From positions 1 to 64,000 of the forward strand of contig LWCA01000041.1 of assembly GCA_001642005.1 (NCBI GenBank): 64,000 nt of DNA, written 5' to 3'. The notes below the pieces were generated by a model. The model saw only the letters and a program-made list of their open reading frames with translations, ran no database searches and was not told where the DNA came from. Positions 23,701-37,040 of the stretch are shown here, one piece after another (within the stretch, counting starts at the first letter, position 1; each line of letters begins with the position of its first letter). This DNA is from Intoshia linei (lineage: Eukaryota; Orthonectida; Rhopaluridae). A program made the position numbers and the translations under genes.

Positions 23701-26700
23701 TCATCTTTAGATATTTCAAGGTTACATTCCAACAGGATACCAGAAAAATGCTTTGCTAACAGTGATATAATTTCCAGAGCCACCATTTTAATTGAAATAG
23801 ATTCTTGAGAACCATTACCATCAAACACATTTTTCGCATGAATTTTCAAATTTGGCGGGTTCAAAACAAAAGTCTCAAAATATAGTTTTATTAAATTTAA
23901 ATCACACTGAGAATATTTCAAATATTGAATATTTGCAGAATCCAAATTAATCATTTTATTCAATGAATTTGAGTTTACACTTTTAGGAGGAATCAGTTTA
24001 AAATAAGAATTTAGAGGTGTCATGCATTTTTGTACATCACTCAAATATTCGTAAATGGTGGCATCTACGTATGTAATATCTGTGTCTACCACAAATTGAA
24101 GAGTATCTTTGTCGTTTCTTTGCATATCAAAGTAGGCTTTAATATTTACTGGGTTTATAAATAATCCCTCAGGTGCACCACAACTAGCATTAAATATAGG
24201 AAGGATCAGCATTTTCATAATATAGTAAGCATGAGCAGTATTAAAACACGCATCTCGGTACATTTGCATGAATAAACCACAAACATCACGCTTCCAAGAG
24301 ATTGAACTTTTTTGAATAATTTTTTTAACATTTCCGTCAAAACTAAAAGTTTCCAATAAGGTAGTTTCTGAATAGACCTTGAATAAATCAAAAAATACAG
24401 GAATGTCTTGGTATTGGTGTTTAATATACTTTATCAATATTTTTAACGCCAATCGTCCAATTTCCATTTCCCATTCTCTTTCAAAGTTTTCCAATTCATA
24501 AGGAATCGACTCTACAGAGCTGCCGTATACTCTCCGTACAATTTTATTCCACTCAACATGCAATACTCTGAATAAACAATGATCCAAGTAAGGAATAATA
24601 TTTTTCTTGATTACGAAATAAATGTATTTTAAATATACAACTCTGTTACTGTTAATAAATGAATCATGCATAAATAAATTCAACAGTATGTCCATATCCA
24701 TTAACCTGGGTGGTATAATTGCATTTGGCCGTTTAAGAAAATCAAAAAAAACGTCTCGAACATGATGATTTGCTATATAGAAATGAGTAAGCATAATTTT
24801 ACCCAATTCGTCGGGACAGTTTTCCCATATTGCGTATAAAGAAGAGCGAAATGGACTAGTTCCATAATCGATCATCTTTTTTTCGATGTTAAAAACAACA
24901 TTTGCTATATCATTGAAAAACATTTTTGATTGATATTGCACAGCCACAAAAAATTTTAAAATCATATTGGCAATTTTAGATTCATGGGATTCGGTATATC
25001 CAGTAATGTCATAGTTTGGATCGATAAGGGTTTGTAACAGAGAAATCCAATTTTTAAAACAATCTATGGTTCTAAAAGCCAATTGTTGTGTCATCGATCT
25101 AGGAAATTTCTCGTATAATTTTAAAATTCTTTCCGCCACAACTAACCCTAATCTTGAATCCATACCGTTTTTGGGTATATCTGCAAGATGGGCGTAAAGA
25201 GGATTGAATATATCGGGCAAACATAGCAAAACAGTGGAATCTCCTTTTGTAAATCTATACAATTCTTCGATAGCACAGAGAGCCAAAGTATTTCGAGTCA
25301 ACCATTCATAATCGTCGTTACTGGAACAGTCAACAATTATATTACTAAAATTTAACTGAATTTTTTCAGCTTCTGTGAAGTTAAGATTCAAAGTTCCAAG
25401 ACACTTTATAGAAAACAATTTCAGAGATTGGAAGGTTTCAAATGAATTTTTAAAACATGCCAATTTGGACACAATTTCATCAGAAGAGTCGACTACACCT
25501 ATTATACAATCAAAAAAGCTTTTATGAGTAGCGTTGTTTGTATGAAAATCAATGCATTCCGGACTCAATTTCATAACATACGTAAAAGCATCCATAATTC
25601 CTAGCTTCTGCCAGGGCGATGATTCCATAAAAACAGAATAATTGGGAGGAACCAAACTTTTAATCAAAATTTTGTATTTTAAAAGAAAATTTTCAATGGA
25701 AATTCCTGAAAGATTACAAATTTCCGATATGAAATATTTTACATTAGACCTAACCAAACTGTGAGGTGAGGACAAATTTTTAATACATTCCAACGAAATA
25801 ACTTCCAAAACTTTAATTTTGAAATTTTTACATGATTCGTCCGTTACAGAATAAATTATATTTAGTAATTTTGCAAAAATAGAATTGGCCAAATCGAATG
25901 TATCAGACGAAATTTTACCAGCCAAGTCGTTCAAGAGGTACATTAAAGCTGTAAATATTTTTTTTGAATTATATAACAAATACATATTATTATAACGGTG
26001 AAGCATAAAATTTAACATGGCACACCCCGATTGCTTAACATACCACGATGTTTCATAACAAAGATAAATCAATTTTTCAAAAGCATAATCGACAATGCAA
26101 ATTTTACAGCAACGATCTAATTCACCGACAGATTTAGAAACACACTCGAAAATTAATGATATTATAATTTGACAAATTTTCGTATAATCATTAGTTGGGT
26201 CATGCAAAACATCAATAATTGCGTCAACCAAAACACACGAATATATAAAATTACAGTTAAAATCTTGTTCGCTATAATAATATTGTTCAATAATAGAAAA
26301 ACTAGTACATATTCTTGTCATATTACAAATATACTTTAAAACTTCTTCTCGGAATTCATCAAAATGATAAATCATTATCATACACGAAATAGCTCTTTTT
26401 ACTACAGAATTTAATCCCTTATGCGTGTATATTGGTTTTTTCAAATAGTGTTGAATTTTAGGTATTTCTCCATGCCTCATAAACCTTCTATTTATATATT
26501 TTTTAAGTAGTCTTAGATCATGAGTGTGTAAAATTGATGACAAAATACCTTTAACGATAACCCACGATTGACTAATATTAAAATTTGATGCTGTATCTTT
26601 AAAATTAAACGAAATAAAATTTTTAAACTCATTATCGATTATATAGAAAATTGGCAATTTAACAGGAGTTGAATTCCCACTAAAGTAAATACTTGCATTA

Positions 26701-29666
26701 CAAATATATTCATCGGAGACTTCTTCGTAATCCACGGATTGCGGTTCCCGTAAAACTGCACGAGTATGTCCACCAAACTTACCTAACAAACGAAAAGCCA
26801 TATGTGCCATACTATCATCGGTCGTTGAAATAATTTTCCACAAGCACTGAATCAATTCTGTTTGAACAGGTTTAAAATGATCGTATAAAAAATCTGGTTG
26901 CAAATTATCCACACATAATTCTAAGGTTCTCAGTCCTTGCGTCTGGAGAGAACTCTTACTTTTCAAAGCTGTTATCAAAGGATCCATTAATAGTGGCAAA
27001 TGAGGAAGCAATGAACTCAGTCGCACAGGCACAGTCAAACACAATTCTACTATCAAATCTTTAGTTTCCGGTTTATATTCGCAATTTTGGAGTTTATTAA
27101 AGTTTTTGAGTAAATACGGTAGCAGAGGTAAAAATTCTTTATATATATCTTCGTGGGAGCCACCTCCAATAGATCTAAATAGAGCTCGGAGCAGCAAGAA
27201 GTAATTTTCTGGTGTTTCTGCGTTAAGTGATAAATCTAGACATTTCTGAATAATAGTTTTAAGGTGAACTTTAACAGATTTTTCATTTTCTATTGAAATG
27301 ACTGTAATAGCAGCAAATATGTGCTTAAAAAGTTTAAGGTATAATGTAGAATGCAAAGAATTTGTGCCCAATTTTTCCAAATTTTTAATCAAATATTCAA
27401 TAAGAACAATTGAAAAGCAAGGTGAAGCAATTTTTACAGATAAAATTATATTAATCAACATCTGAGACACAGGGTTGATAAACATTTGATCGATCAAAAA
27501 TTGAATAGATGGTTTCATTACTTCAATTAAAGCATAACCATGCAAATTGTTATAAATTTGAGCAAAACTGTCCATAGTAGCTTTTTCTTCCTTGCCGTAA
27601 ATAGGATTAACGATGTCTATTTTTCTAACAATTTCTCCGTCTTTGAGTTGTTCGTAATTAAAAATATCGAATGATTTAATACCATAAAACAAAATTTGTT
27701 TAAGAATTTTAGACTCCATTATAGACAAACAAACCATAGCAGAATAATTTCCTTTCATTTCATCCATAGAATCCGAACTTTTATTACAAGTTCTAACATC
27801 ACTTCGCACAGAAATGAAACTTTTTACGCTCGTATCCATTTGACTAGATTGATTAATATTCACGCATCTATCTTGATTATCAAATATTTTTCTAGGTGAG
27901 ATATTGCGATTCGTCCTTTTTCCATCCACTTGCATGATAGATTGGAAAGCAGCAGATGCTACTTTAACCACACTTATAAAATATTGGCGACATTCCGTGA
28001 GACGTAATTGTTTATTTTCTGGAGGTGAGTAATTATTAACCAGTTCCGTGGTTTGTGTCACCCTTAGCATGTCTCCTTGTTCGACAATCTTCTTAATAAT
28101 TTTGAGTTTATATTTCAGAAAATATTTTAAATTCTTAATGGCGTACTTTAACAACAAATAACAGATTCGCAAAACAGACTCTGAGTCGTTGCAAAACGTT
28201 GTACCAAGAGGCGTCACTAAAAAAGTGACAATATGCAATGACATAACAATGGTCTGTTGAGAAACACCGAAATATCGAAAGTTACTGGAAAATTCAAAAA
28301 TGCAAGCCTTTATATCTTGAAGCGAAGACTCACGTCTTGATATGTAAATCAAATCATGTACACAAACATACACAATGTGTCGTATATGCTGTCTAATTTC
28401 ATATTCGGAGCCCAACAAACAATCTTCACGGATAAAATTATGAATATTAACTATAGTAGGATATTTCTTGGGGCTTTTCATGCATATACCAATGCTGTTT
28501 TTCATAGCGAGTAGCAAGTCTCGACGCATAGTACCAATTTCAATGGGACATATTTGAACGATTTTTTGAATTGACAAAATAAGACACTCTACGCATTCTT
28601 TCATATTTTCCAAAGTAAAATGTCGGATATAGTAACTTAAATAGGCAATCATTCGAACTTGGCATTCAATGAAATAAATCATAGTTGTATGATTGTATCG
28701 AGAAGATCTGAATGCAGATGAATTGGGAACAACCTGGATAAGACTCAACCCCATATTCGCAATTTCGATTGAAATAGAAGTCTGTTTAAACAACTGATAA
28801 TACATGATCAAATTGCTTGTAATTTCAATCAGAAATAAAAGAGACGTACTAGAAGTTGGCAGAAAAAACATTTTATTCCTATGACCATATTTTCTGAAAT
28901 GTACACAATTAAAATTTTTTTTTCCTGAATTAACTAGTCTTACCGTAGTTGCTCCCTCTGTGATCACTGGAAAATGTTCATCTGAGTAGTAGGACTCATT
29001 CGGATTAAGTTTGACAATGGCTGTACAAAATTTATCAATGTTGGCCAGAAGAATTTTTTCTTCGCATGATTCTTCTTTCCCTTTTATTTCTACTACATAG
29101 GCATCAGGACTCAACAAAAAATTGTCCAAATTGTTAGTAATATGGCGATATAGGTCCTTAATACGAGTAAAAATATTTTTAAAATCAGAACTATAACTAC
29201 ATCGATACTGCTTTGAGCATTCCATGATTATTTTACTAGCTTCAATAGCGTTTACTTCGTTGTCTTTCCAAATAACTTCAAACATTAATTTAATAACGTC
29301 ATTCGAAAATTTTCGGAAACTTTCTCCCAAAGGAATCTTTTTGATAATATTGAGTATACCATGTCGTATTTGATGGTTAACATGATTAGAAAAAAATTTT
29401 GGTTCTACTTCATTTAATATTTTTTGAGAAACAAAAATTACCAATTCTGCCAATTTAGATATTTCCTGAAATGGCAAATAAAACTTTAAAAATTTTAATA
29501 ATTTATCAATCAAATTTTTTCTTTCATTCAAATTCAATTGATTATTTTTCAATACCTTTAAATCATTTAAAAATTATATTTTAAGTGTAACCTGCAAATC
29601 ATTATAAAATTCTTTTACATCACTAACATTTTTAGCATCTATTTGCTTCAAAACTAATTGATCCAT
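17769..29666 (-). CDS. TRRAP: TRRAP, PIKK-family scaffold of SAGA and TIP60 complexes
   Basis: Pseudokinase scaffold that binds activators and holds histone acetyltransferase complexes together. Four exons: 29666-29592 (MDQLVLKQIDAKNVSDVKEF), 29555-18045 (3837 codons without interruption), 18009-17937 and 17887-17769. Total is 3925 residues, close to human (about 3860). Landmarks: YFLLLRALFRSIGGGSH and VELCLTVPVRLSSLLPHL with QGLRTLELCVDNLQPDFLYD in the HEAT solenoid (nearly identical to human), the FAT region, then the degenerate kinase domain (SYWHFRKMFTIHYG, FRDEI). The catalytic loop reads GLNPINLNNI instead of the active-PIKK DRHxxN pattern, as expected for TRRAP. The FATC end is DPRWLPWV (human DPAWHPWL). 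Introns are 36, 35 and 49 nt. Divergent from PDXDC1. Confidence 0.95.
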
Positions 29667-29751
29667 TGTTTTTAAAATTCAAATTTAAATCAAAGTGCAA
29701 CTTTATCACAATTTTTTATTTTGATTTCCACGACATCAATAAGTAATCAAA
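29667..29751. promoter_or_regulatory. Shared upstream region of TRRAP and PDXDC1
   Basis: Divergent start codons are only 85 bp apart, leaving almost no room for separate promoters or 5' leaders. The stretch is AT-rich with no recognisable motif. A bidirectional promoter is inferred from spacing. Confidence 0.5.
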
Positions 29752-32700
29752 ATGAATGCTCAAAATGAAAAAGTAACATTCGAAAAGGTTATAGAAGGAT
29801 TTAAACGTATAACGAAACTGAATGTAAATCAGAGCCAAATTACTGACATTATATCTTCAGACATTTCCAAATGTTCTATTGTTGTTAAGTCGCTATCTAA
29901 ATTAATATTACCCACTAGCGATGCTTTGATTGTAAACACTACTATCCGAAATGATGTCCTCAATTGGTTGTCAAATTTATACCAGTATTTGTTTTTTTGC
30001 GTTTTTTATCATATTATTAGTTTTTCATGTCGAGATGTTACTTTTGTTGAAAATGTTGCAGATTCTGTTTCGGATGCATTGTTTGCTGCATTTCGTCAAC
30101 ATTATCCCAATTTACAATACAAAGGCTATGAAAGTTTTACGAAACATAAACCTATAATATATATATCCTCATCTGTTTCCGAGAATTTAATTTGTAGCAT
30201 TCAAAGAAAAGTAATTTAACAACAATATCTGTGTAAATTTCTTTAGATCCTTTTACCTTTTTCTAACTTTAGAATAGTGGATTGTATCAAAAATAAACAA
30301 TCACAAGTGGATTCTGAAATTATGAACCTTACACTTTTGGAAGATATGATAAAATCTGATATTGAATCTGGTCACAAGCCTATTTTTATAATGGCATGTG
30401 CAGGTCTGTGTTTATTTTTTTATTCCTTTACTGTATTTCTAATTGTTGATTTGAAATAATTTTCCTATAATTGTTTACATTCTAACCTGAAAATAAGGAA
30501 CACGAAAATTAGGGAATTCTCATGTTCAATTTTAAAAAAATAATGTTCAATAGAGTACACTAAAAAATATTTTTTTTACATCCTAATCATATAACAGTAA
30601 CAAAAAAGGTTTTTTGAAGATTTGTATTTGCAGTCAGACCACTATAGCGCCACTATGTTTCTTATCATTTTACTGTATGACTGTTTATTAAAACTTAGTG
30701 ACGAGTCAAATTTCTCCTTAATTGAAAATTTGATATTTTTCGATACAAAATTATATAGAAAGTTTAATTTGAAAAATTTGTTGAAAATTAACATAATGTT
30801 ATCATGTTACTCTTAATTTTACAAGCTTTCTAATGAGCTATGTTAGGTTCTTTCCAGTGAAATATTTAAAAAATTATATCATAATATATTTGTGAATATG
30901 TTATTTCTCTAACATTATTTTACAGTATCTACCACATTCTTTCATGAACAAGATCAGATTCACTACGTACAATTTTACTTTTAATATTTTTATTTATATT
31001 ATGTTAACATACCTATGATAAAATAATACTAATTTTATAATTTTTAAGAACTTATGATTTTCCTTTTTAAAAAATATAAGTAACATTCATATCATTTTTT
31101 AATCTAAGGGTTCTCTATATTCAAGTTAAACTACATATTTTTACATACAATTACATTTAATTACAATTCTAGGAACTGAAAAATTATGCCAATGTGATGA
31201 AATTTTGAACATTAAAAAAATTTGCGAGCAAAATAATATATGGTTACATTTGCATGGGTAATTTTAGTATTCACATAAATGTACATTGTACAATGTAGAT
31301 TTTTTTAGAACAAAACTTAAAGGGGGTTTTAATTTTTTTTTAAACCAAATTTGAAAGGGGTTTTTTAGGAATTTTTTTTGAACAGAACTTAAAGACAACC
31401 TTACAGTTTGGTCAAAAAAATCTTAAAAACCCCTCTTGAAAGTTTGGTTATAAAAAAAATTTCTATAACCCAAAATGAAAATATAAATGAAAATTTTACA
31501 CATTATACTTATTCATGAAATGTATATATTCTACGACTTGCCCATAGAATGTGTACATTTCACAGTTTTATACATTCTATACGACATATATTATATAATC
31601 TTATGGAATATTTTTGTACATTGGCTATTTTGGGGTTGAAGATGTGCATGTCGGACTGTATGTTAAAAATTATAATTTGATAATTTAGTCCATTGCTTCA
31701 ATATCTCATTCTTCTTGATGATACAAACTCACACGAATCTGTAAATTTTACAGATAGTATGACAATTGAATTTGGAACTTGGTTTAACATTCCTGAAATA
31801 AGATGTTTGGTAATAATTAGTATTTTAATGTATTATTTTTTAATATTTTAGACACTTTACTACAAGTCTCTTTTCCCAAATATACCAAAACCATCCAAAG
31901 ACATTTCTAAAAACATTGATGTAAACTTTTGTACTATGTGGTTAGTCAAATTTTTTATCAAATACAAAGAATTAACTGATAGAATAATTGAAGGAATAAA
32001 TGCAGTATAGTTCTATAATTCATAATAATAGTTTTTTTTATAGACTACAAAATTACACTTAGCTATTGAAAAGAATATTTTTATCACAATTATGGTATAT
32101 TTATCTTTATACAACTTTTAAATTTTATTCAGAATAGAAATTTATCACAAAATAAAAAAGAATTTATCACTACCCTGAATACTAAAATTGCAAATACTTT
32201 AGTAATTATTTTATTGAGTTTTTACAATTTTAGAGTATATTTGATCTCGATACACCTCAACTTTTTTTTCGATTCGAATTAACTAATCACAATACCAAAG
32301 GTATATTAATTTTATAATTAATATATACTTTCTAATTAGACGATTTATTTTTATATGCGTTTAAGGATATCGTTAACTATACCATTTTTTTCAATATGTG
32401 CAATTTGTGGGTTTTTTTTTATATACCGTAATGGTCATTTATATTTAGTTGGCACGGACTATATATGCTACACTTAATTACGAGGCTTTTATATTAGATC
32501 ATATAGACGGGAAAGTTTATTTAAAATACGATTCTTATAACGGTATTTCATGAAAATTTACCATTTATTTATTTTTAGATGTCAGTGCGGCTAGTATAGG
32601 AAACATTGACAAACTTTGTGATTCAATTTTAAAATGCATATCTATTTTAACAAATACTTTAAAAAATCGATTGAAATTTCACAATATTGTAAAAAAATAT

Positions 32701-33424
32701 CATAATCTTCGCATTGTTAATGATTCGCATTGGGTGGGTTTAGGTGCTGTTAGGTAACGTTGAATGTTAGTATTTAATATTATTAGATGTCTTCCGAAAA
32801 TATTGAATTTCCGTAAAGATAGTGAAGATGTACAAAATGATAATGTTCAGAAAATTTTGAATTTATTGAATCAACGAGTCTACAATAAACTGATGACATG
32901 TGATGGAGCTTTTACTATTGGTAGATATTTTTGATACATACGTTTTATAATAAATTGTAGCGTACGAGGAAGGCCTTGGGTACATTAGATTTGGATTAAT
33001 GGGTCCAAATGATGATATCGAACGATTGGTTAATGTAGTTGATATGTCATTAAAACACGTGGAAACATCTTCAGAGGCATTTTTTTAAATATAGTATAAT
33101 AATTGGTACTCTAGCTTACGACTGAAATAAACGATATGATTACAGAAAATATTAATTTAGCTAAGGAAGAACTGAAAAATGAACAATTACACAAGTTTGA
33201 CCAACAAGTAAATATACGTATTCTGTATAAGTTTTACTTTATTTAGGGTTTGTTGAGACAATTACCTATCATGAAATCATTAGTAAATTGGTGGTCACCT
33301 CAAAAAATTGTAACGAAAGGCTGTTCTTATAATATGGAAATTGGTCTATATTTCAAAGTGTATATTTATTTAATATTTAGATGAAATTTCAGTTAACAAA
33401 TCACTGTATAAGCCCAATATTTAA
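29752..33424 (+). CDS. PDXDC1: PDXDC1-like PLP-decarboxylase-fold protein
   Basis: Homologue of PDXDC1, a group II decarboxylase-like protein of poorly known function. Clear exons include 29752-29984, 30021-30210, 30247-30403, 31173-31257 and one starting near 31690, followed by about eight short ones to the stop at 33422-33424. Landmarks: KHKPIIYISSSVSENL (human NKKPVIYLSAAARPGL), LEDMIKSDIESGHKPIFIM, ICEQNNIWLHLHG, DSMTIEFGTWFNIP, LFFRFELTNH, NDSHWVGLGAVR (human DDPNWSGIGVVR), and near the C-terminus PIMKSLVNWWSPQ (human PVVGSVLNWFSPV). The DPHKW-type lysine of active decarboxylases is replaced by FGTW, as in human PDXDC1. Intron 3 (769 bp) and intron 4 (about 430 bp) are long for this window. 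Confidence 0.9.
31300..31475. repeat. Homopolymer-rich direct and inverted repeats in PDXDC1 intron 4
   Basis: Segments like aacttaaagggggtttt, tttgaaaggggtttttt and aacagaacttaaag recur, and aaacccctcttgaaagtttgg repeats the theme on the opposite strand. The stretch could fold into a long imperfect hairpin. It probably represents a decayed foldback repeat. It has no coding potential. Confidence 0.5.
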
Positions 33425-34590
33425 ATAAATATTTCATGTATAGCCTTAATGTCAATTTTATTTTTGTCTTTCATACCAACCGCATAAACTATTTCGCAGT
33501 AGATCTGAAAAAATTACAAATAAATTTTTAGATTAGGATCCTAGATTGATCTAAATTTAAACGATGATTGAATGGACCGCCTCATATACAAATGTCTAAA
33601 TTATAGAAAACAGTTATTATGAATTGTACGTTTTTCGTGTATTTAAAAAAAATATTTTTTGGGTATCTAATGGCTAATACCCAAGGGTGGTCAATTTTCT
33701 AGTACCAGCAAATTTTTTTAAATATATAAATGACTAATTTGTAAAATGTAAACTGATTACAATGGACTTTGTAGGTTTCACAAATCTTTAAAGTTTAGAA
33801 CTAAGTATATTTTAATTTTATATTTTGTGGTTGGATTAACAGTCTCTTCTGGTAATGTTTGGTAAAATCAAAATTTTCAAAAAACTAGGAAAAGAGATTT
33901 TAGCTTAACTTAAGAGTTGGTAAAATAGGATTTAATTAATTTGGGGTAGGATTAATAGGTTTTTTGTAAAATCGTAAGAAAGGGATTTTTACATAAAGAA
34001 CGTGAAATGGTATTTTTTATTAATGGTGGGATAAAATTGGGATTTTAAAATAATAATTTAGCTGTCGTCTAGGCTTTGGGAAAAAAGTAGCAAATATGAA
34101 TAAATATTTTTGTTTTTTATCTTCAATGTCAGATCTAATTAATTCAAAACAAAAAAGATTAGATTATAAACCAGTAAAAATCGAAATATATACATAAATT
34201 GTACAAATTTAAAAGATAAAATTAGTCCTACAGCCAGCAGTTAAGAATGAATAGCTGTAGATCCAGCCAATACTACAAAATAAAAACATTTTATGCTGCT
34301 TAGCACTGCTTACAACAGTTGGTGGGCAAACTTATTGATATGCGGGCCGCATTGATCACCACTTACTGGCTTACACCATAAAAAAGATTTTTTCGTGGAT
34401 TCAGTGAAACTGATTTTTCGACTTTTGACTGTAGTCGATTTTTCCTATTAACATTTGTATCAAATGGATCTTTTTTAAATGTTGATAATCTCAACTTAAG
34501 ATACTGCATTAGATTATAGTATTTATTAGCAACGTTCAATCAATGACATCGTAAGTTTATTTAAACTTTTTTATCAGAATTGAACTTTAA
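33425..34590. other. Intergenic gap between PDXDC1 and PPIH with repeat debris
   Basis: No gene is visible. Near 33840-34070 there are recurring motifs like ggtaaaat followed by ggattt, resembling the reverse complement of motifs near 2590-2720. A hAT-type terminus lies at 34316-34362. A second possible end motif (gggtggtcaa) is near 33688. Confidence 0.5.
34316..34362 (+). mobile_element. hAT terminal fragment
   Basis: The sequence cagttggtgggcaaactt followed by tgcgggccgcattgatcacc matches the typical look of hAT left ends (cagtggt...gcaaac...gcgggccgc). It is GC-richer than its surroundings. No matching right end or target duplication was found. Confidence 0.45.
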
Positions 34591-35500
34591 ATGGACAAGA
34601 AATATCCTCTGTGGAATCCAGACAACTCTGTTGTTTTCTTTGACATTTCTATTGGTGGTCAAGTAATTAAATGTATTATTCAAATAATATAACTTAAATT
34701 ATTTAGACAGCGGAAAGAGTAAAATTTGAATTATTTGCTCATATAGTACCTAAAACCGCAGAAAATTTTAGGTATAGTCGTATTCTATTCAAACTAAAAT
34801 ATAATTTTATAGACAATTATGTACAGGTGAACATAAAAGGGAAGGGAAACCAATTGGATACAAAGACTCCCAGTTTCATCGAATTATTCGTGATTTTATG
34901 ATTCAAGGTGGTGACTTTGTCAATGTATGTTTTATATATTTCTTGATTACGTGTTTTCGATAACATACAGTTCTAATTTTTGCCTTTTACTAAATTATTG
35001 CCTTGAAATTGCTTATATTTTTATTTTAACTTTGTGTAAAATATTTTCCGATTGTCAGAATTTTAAAATCCGTATAAGTTGCACAAATCTAAGTTTTGCA
35101 AAATTTTAATTGTTCTGTAAATAATGTGAATCTAGCACGACGGGACAGGGGTTGATAGTATTTATGGAGGAAAATTTAAAGATGAAAACTTTGACATAAA
35201 TCACGAAGATGCTGGTCTTTTATCGATGGTGAGGTATTTGAAACTGAGAGATTACAATATATTTAGGCTAACAGTGGCTCAAACACTAATGGTTGTCAAT
35301 TTTTCGTAACATGTTCGAAAGCGCCTTATTTAGATGGAAAACATGTCGTTTTTGGTATATTAGGTCTAATTATTATCTATATAAATGTAGGTCGTGTTCT
35401 GGAAGGAATGTTGACTATGCGTAAAATTGAAAATATTCCAACAGGTCCAAATAACAAACCAAAATTATCAGTACATATAATGCAGTGCGGACAAATGTAA
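34591..35500 (+). CDS. PPIH: PPIH, U4/U6 snRNP cyclophilin
   Basis: Peptidyl-prolyl isomerase of the U4/U6.U5 tri-snRNP. Six exons: 34591-34662, 34707-34771, 34813-34924, 35136-35228, 35267-35354 and 35391-35500, all phase-consistent. Diagnostic PPIH signatures: [13 protein letters not shown] (human NPVVFFDVSIGGQ), [48 protein letters not shown], and the family-specific ending [20 protein letters not shown] then CGQM. Catalytic residues expected of active cyclophilins are present: the FHR arginine, the QGGDF segment and the GCQFF segment. A splice-acceptor-like ttttatcag lies 12 nt before the ATG. Head of a tandem set with the RING gene and ATG101. Confidence 0.95.
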
Positions 35501-35797
35501 ATTATTGTAATAAATATAAAGTCTTTTAATTAATTAATTGTAAGTAGTGCAATATACACCTATTTATAAAAAAGTGTGTTGCTTAGTTTGCGAGGTAATA
35601 CCAAGTGAAATAAATTTAATTCATTTCCATATTAACTAGAAATGCTAAATTTCAATAATTACTTTTTCTCTATATCAATATTTTGCTGATTGTACGTATG
35701 TAAAACTATTCATTCACTCTAATAATTATCATTTTAACATTAATACCGATTATGCATTTTTATTTTGATTTTTATACTGTCTAAATTATTTTATCAG

Positions 35798-36851
35798 ATG
35801 GGCGATAATATATCCAATACTGGCTCCGTAAATAACGAATCTGACCGTAATAGTGCCTCCATGTCGTCTAGCCGTAATACAAGCAACGGCGATCAAACCT
35901 CAGGCCAAACGTCTTCGAATGATTATGTGTATTATTGTCACCAGTGTGAAACTGAAGTAGAAAAATCATTAACGGTAATATCAATATTTTCTTATATATT
36001 ATGAATGAAGGCATATGAATGTGGATCTTGTAATGGTGGTTTCATAGAACGGATACCTCGCCCAGAGTAATTTTACATATCATTTTTATTTAATTTTAAG
36101 AAATATAAACTTGGAAGATATTTACAACAGATCCAGAAACAGTAGAATATCCAGTACGATACATGTTGAAGGAGTTGATGGGGTATTTATACGAGTTTAC
36201 TGTATATTTTTTTAAAGACAGGTACCAATGAAGCCATACCCACAAATATATCAAATATACAGGGGTATTAATAAAAAATACGATATTATAAATTTTTAGA
36301 TTGGTCAGGAATATGATGGTCACCTTACTAAACGAAGGAGTATTTGATTTTAGCTCATTGTCAACTCAAGACTATGTGATAAATTCCACATATTTTGATA
36401 ACATTATAACACAGGTATTTTTTTTTAATGTATATTTTATGATTAGCTAATGAGTCAATTTGATGGCAGCCCAACACCAGCCACAGAAGAAGAAATAAAC
36501 GCAGTACCCATTATATCAATTACTCAAACCAATATAGGTTGATGATTTTTAAAATGTATATTTGTGCTTTTAGACGAAAATTCATCCTGCAGTATATGCT
36601 TGGACAAATTCGAATTAAACCAAATAGTCAAAAAATTAAAATGTGAACATTTTTTTCACAGCGAGTGCATTGTCGCTTGGCTTAAACAAGTATTTTTTAC
36701 GATTAGGCTTCCATTTTCTTTAGAATGTGTTTTTAATCTGACTATTTAGAATGCTACTTGCCCAGTATGCAGAAAATCCATAAACGAATCCGCAGATATT
36801 AGGTCTTCAACTCCAGAAACAGCGGATCTTAATCAACCGGGACCGGACTAA
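35798..36851 (+). CDS. RNF115/RNF126-type RING-H2 E3 ubiquitin ligase
   Basis: The N-terminus has the zinc ribbon of the RNF126/BCA2 family, split over two exons: YYCHQCETEVEKSLT (exon 1, 35798-35974) and AYECGSCNGGFIERIPRPE (exon 2, 36011-36066), four CxxC-type cysteines in all. Later exons carry NIITQLMSQFDGSPTPATEE (human [20 protein letters not shown]) and the C-terminal RING-H2: CSICLDKFELNQIVKKLKCE, HFFHSECIVAWLKQ and CPVCRKS, a complete C3H2C3 set. The linker is shorter than in human. In the family the ribbon binds ubiquitin or BAG6 and the RING recruits E2. The ATG directly follows ttattttatcag, which looks like a 3' splice site. 297 bp after PPIH, 189 bp before ATG101. Confidence 0.9.
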
Positions 36852-37040
36852 GTTTAAATACTACATTTTTCAAATATTCTGTAAAGAATTTGTTTACATT
36901 AAATCTTAAACCTTTCTATATTACTCTCGATTCTTCACTCAACGTGAACTAGAATTAGGCTATGGAAACGTACGACATAATTAACGAAAATATTGCGTTG
37001 GTAATGTAAATTTCAACGAGTAAATATATTTAATTTTTAA

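Noticed and set aside
23392-27899. Short plus-strand frames within TRRAP
   Set aside because: Antisense shadows of a long conserved exon.
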